A stretch of DNA of 7,033 nt from positions 1-7,033 of the forward strand of contig JAGCRL010000073.1 in the NCBI GenBank assembly GCA_017964705.1, written 5' to 3'. The stretch comes from Alphaproteobacteria bacterium (lineage in GTDB: Bacteria; Pseudomonadota; Alphaproteobacteria; RF32; CAG-239). Each line of letters starts with the position of its first letter. Within the stretch, counting starts at the first letter, position 1. This document shows positions 6,111-7,033 of this stretch, in pieces. Under the pieces are notes generated by a model, which ran no database searches, had not been told where the DNA came from, and worked only from the letters and a program-made list of their open reading frames with translations. Made by a program: the position numbers and the translations under genes.

Positions 6111-6127
6111 CCTCGTAAGTGAAGAAG

Positions 6128-7033
6128 ATGACAGACGAAAACCTAAATGAAAATCAATATGTCGTTTTAGCTCGGAAATACCGTCCACAGAATTTTGAGG
6201 ATTTGCTTGGGCAAGATTCTCTTGTGCAAACACTAACTAATGCCATTCAAAATAATCGCTTACATCATGCCTATATATTAACTGGAATTCGCGGAGTCGG
6301 AAAAACCACAACAGCACGCTTAATTGCTCGCGCCTTAAATTGCACCGGAGCGGATGGAAAGGAGAACCGACAATACATCCTTGCGGAGTATGTGATAATT
6401 GTAAAGCCATTGCTGCAGGAAGACATATGGATGTTCTGGAACTGGATGCTGCTTCTCATACTGGTGTAGATGATATCAGAGAGCTTTTAGATGGAGCTCG
6501 TTATGCGCCAACAAATGCAAGGTATAAAATTTATATTATTGATGAAGTACATATGCTTTCTAAAGGGGCTTTTAATGCACTGTTAAAAACTCTGGAAGAA
6601 CCTCCAGCACATGTAAAGTTCATCTTTGCAACAACAGAAATCAGAAAAGTTCCAGTAACAATTTTATCCAGATGTCAGCGGTTTGATTTACAAAGATTAT
6701 CCGTTGAAACATTAATAGAATTATTTACCAAAATCTTGAAAAATGAAAATATTCCGGCACAAACAGAAGCTCTTGAAGCAATAGCTAAAGCAGCAGATGG
6801 TTCTGCCAGAGATGGGTTATCTTTATTAGACCAGGCAATAGTTTTAAGTAATGCCAATATAAAGATGGATGTTGTTGAAAAAATGTTGGGTTTGGCTGAT
6901 CGTAACCAATCGCTGTCTTTATTTGAAAATCTTATAAAAGGTAATATAGAAGAGGTTCTTAAAGCTATTTCCGATCAATATACCAATGGTGCCACTCCAA
7001 TGGTTATATTACAAGATTTAATTAATATAACAC
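6128..7033 (+). CDS. dnaX: DNA polymerase III subunit gamma/tau, frameshifted and cut by the window edge
   Basis: DnaX is the ATPase of the clamp loader that places the sliding clamp on DNA. Start assignment: ATG at 6128; a GTG at 6119 is possible, neither with a clear ribosome binding site. Residues 11-30 (YVVLARKYRPQNFEDLLGQD) and the Walker A GIRGVGKTTTAR (53-64) are in one frame to Lys78. Reading must then shift by -1 at base 6361 to continue with GEPTIHPCGVCDNC (79-92), which with Cys72 completes the four-Cys zinc module (72, 86, 89, 92), the LDAASHTGVDDIREL segment, Walker B IYIIDEVHML (135-144), the SRC motif (181-183) and GSARDGLSLLDQA. About 302 residues of a protein usually longer than 500 are present; the right edge cuts it. 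Without the shift, translation stops at 6469 with only the Walker A part. The shift sits at an AAA run (6358-6360), so a missing A is likely. Confidence 0.92.

Noticed and set aside
6119..6127. GTG start for dnaX three codons before the ATG
   Set aside because: It lies only about 10 bases after the SRP RNA end and has no ribosome site. The choice is not firm, because the ATG at 6128 also lacks a clear site.
1..7033. CRISPR arrays, tRNA genes, insertion sequences or phage genes
   Set aside because: I saw no regularly spaced repeats, cloverleaf-like sequence, transposase or integrase motif, or terminal repeats anywhere in the window.

Overview
The window looks like chromosomal DNA from an AT-rich alphaproteobacterium, possibly one of the host-associated lineages known mostly from metagenomes. 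The clues are a short 4.5S-type signal recognition particle (SRP) RNA immediately upstream of dnaX, as is usual in Alphaproteobacteria, a TruA C-terminal half of alphaproteobacterial type (VADDFHARF, GPTAPACGLYL), and an rsmI-yraN pair divergent from a lipoprotein of the penicillin-binding-protein-activator (LpoA-like) family. The taxonomic placement is inferred from gene content and order only.

Layout, left to right. Positions 1-604 (+) hold truA, cut by the window edge. Its first ~135 bases are scrambled by indels and stop codons, while the C-terminal two thirds are well preserved. Positions 615-1103 (+) encode a GNAT acetyltransferase, probably co-transcribed with truA. Positions 1098-1973 (-) encode an unrecognised 291-residue protein with an N-terminal YHCSP motif, converging on the GNAT gene so that one TTATAA supplies both stop codons. 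Positions 1974-2078 are a divergent promoter region. Positions 2079-3410 (+) encode a MATE-family multidrug exporter. Positions 3426-3818 (-) and 3781-4620 (-) are yraN and rsmI, which overlap. A 74-bp divergent spacer leads to the LpoA-like lipoprotein at 4695-5960 (+). After a short spacer with a perfect 7-bp hairpin come the SRP RNA gene (about 6022-6110, +) and dnaX (6128 to the right edge, +).

The two ends are housekeeping: tRNA pseudouridylation (TruA), 16S rRNA methylation (RsmI), a probable envelope lipoprotein, SRP RNA for membrane targeting, and the DNA polymerase III clamp-loader subunit (DnaX). The middle (615-3410) is more accessory: a stress or modification type acetyltransferase, an orphan protein and a drug exporter, lying between truA and yraN and visibly AT-rich.

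Two housekeeping genes are broken as written: truA at its N-terminus, and dnaX by a one-base shift at codon 78-79 in an AAA run. Both should normally be needed, so consensus errors are the simplest explanation. Real decay or recoding is still possible. I see no CRISPR array, tRNA, insertion sequence, phage gene or convincing new multi-gene system. The best candidate for something undescribed is the YHCSP protein.
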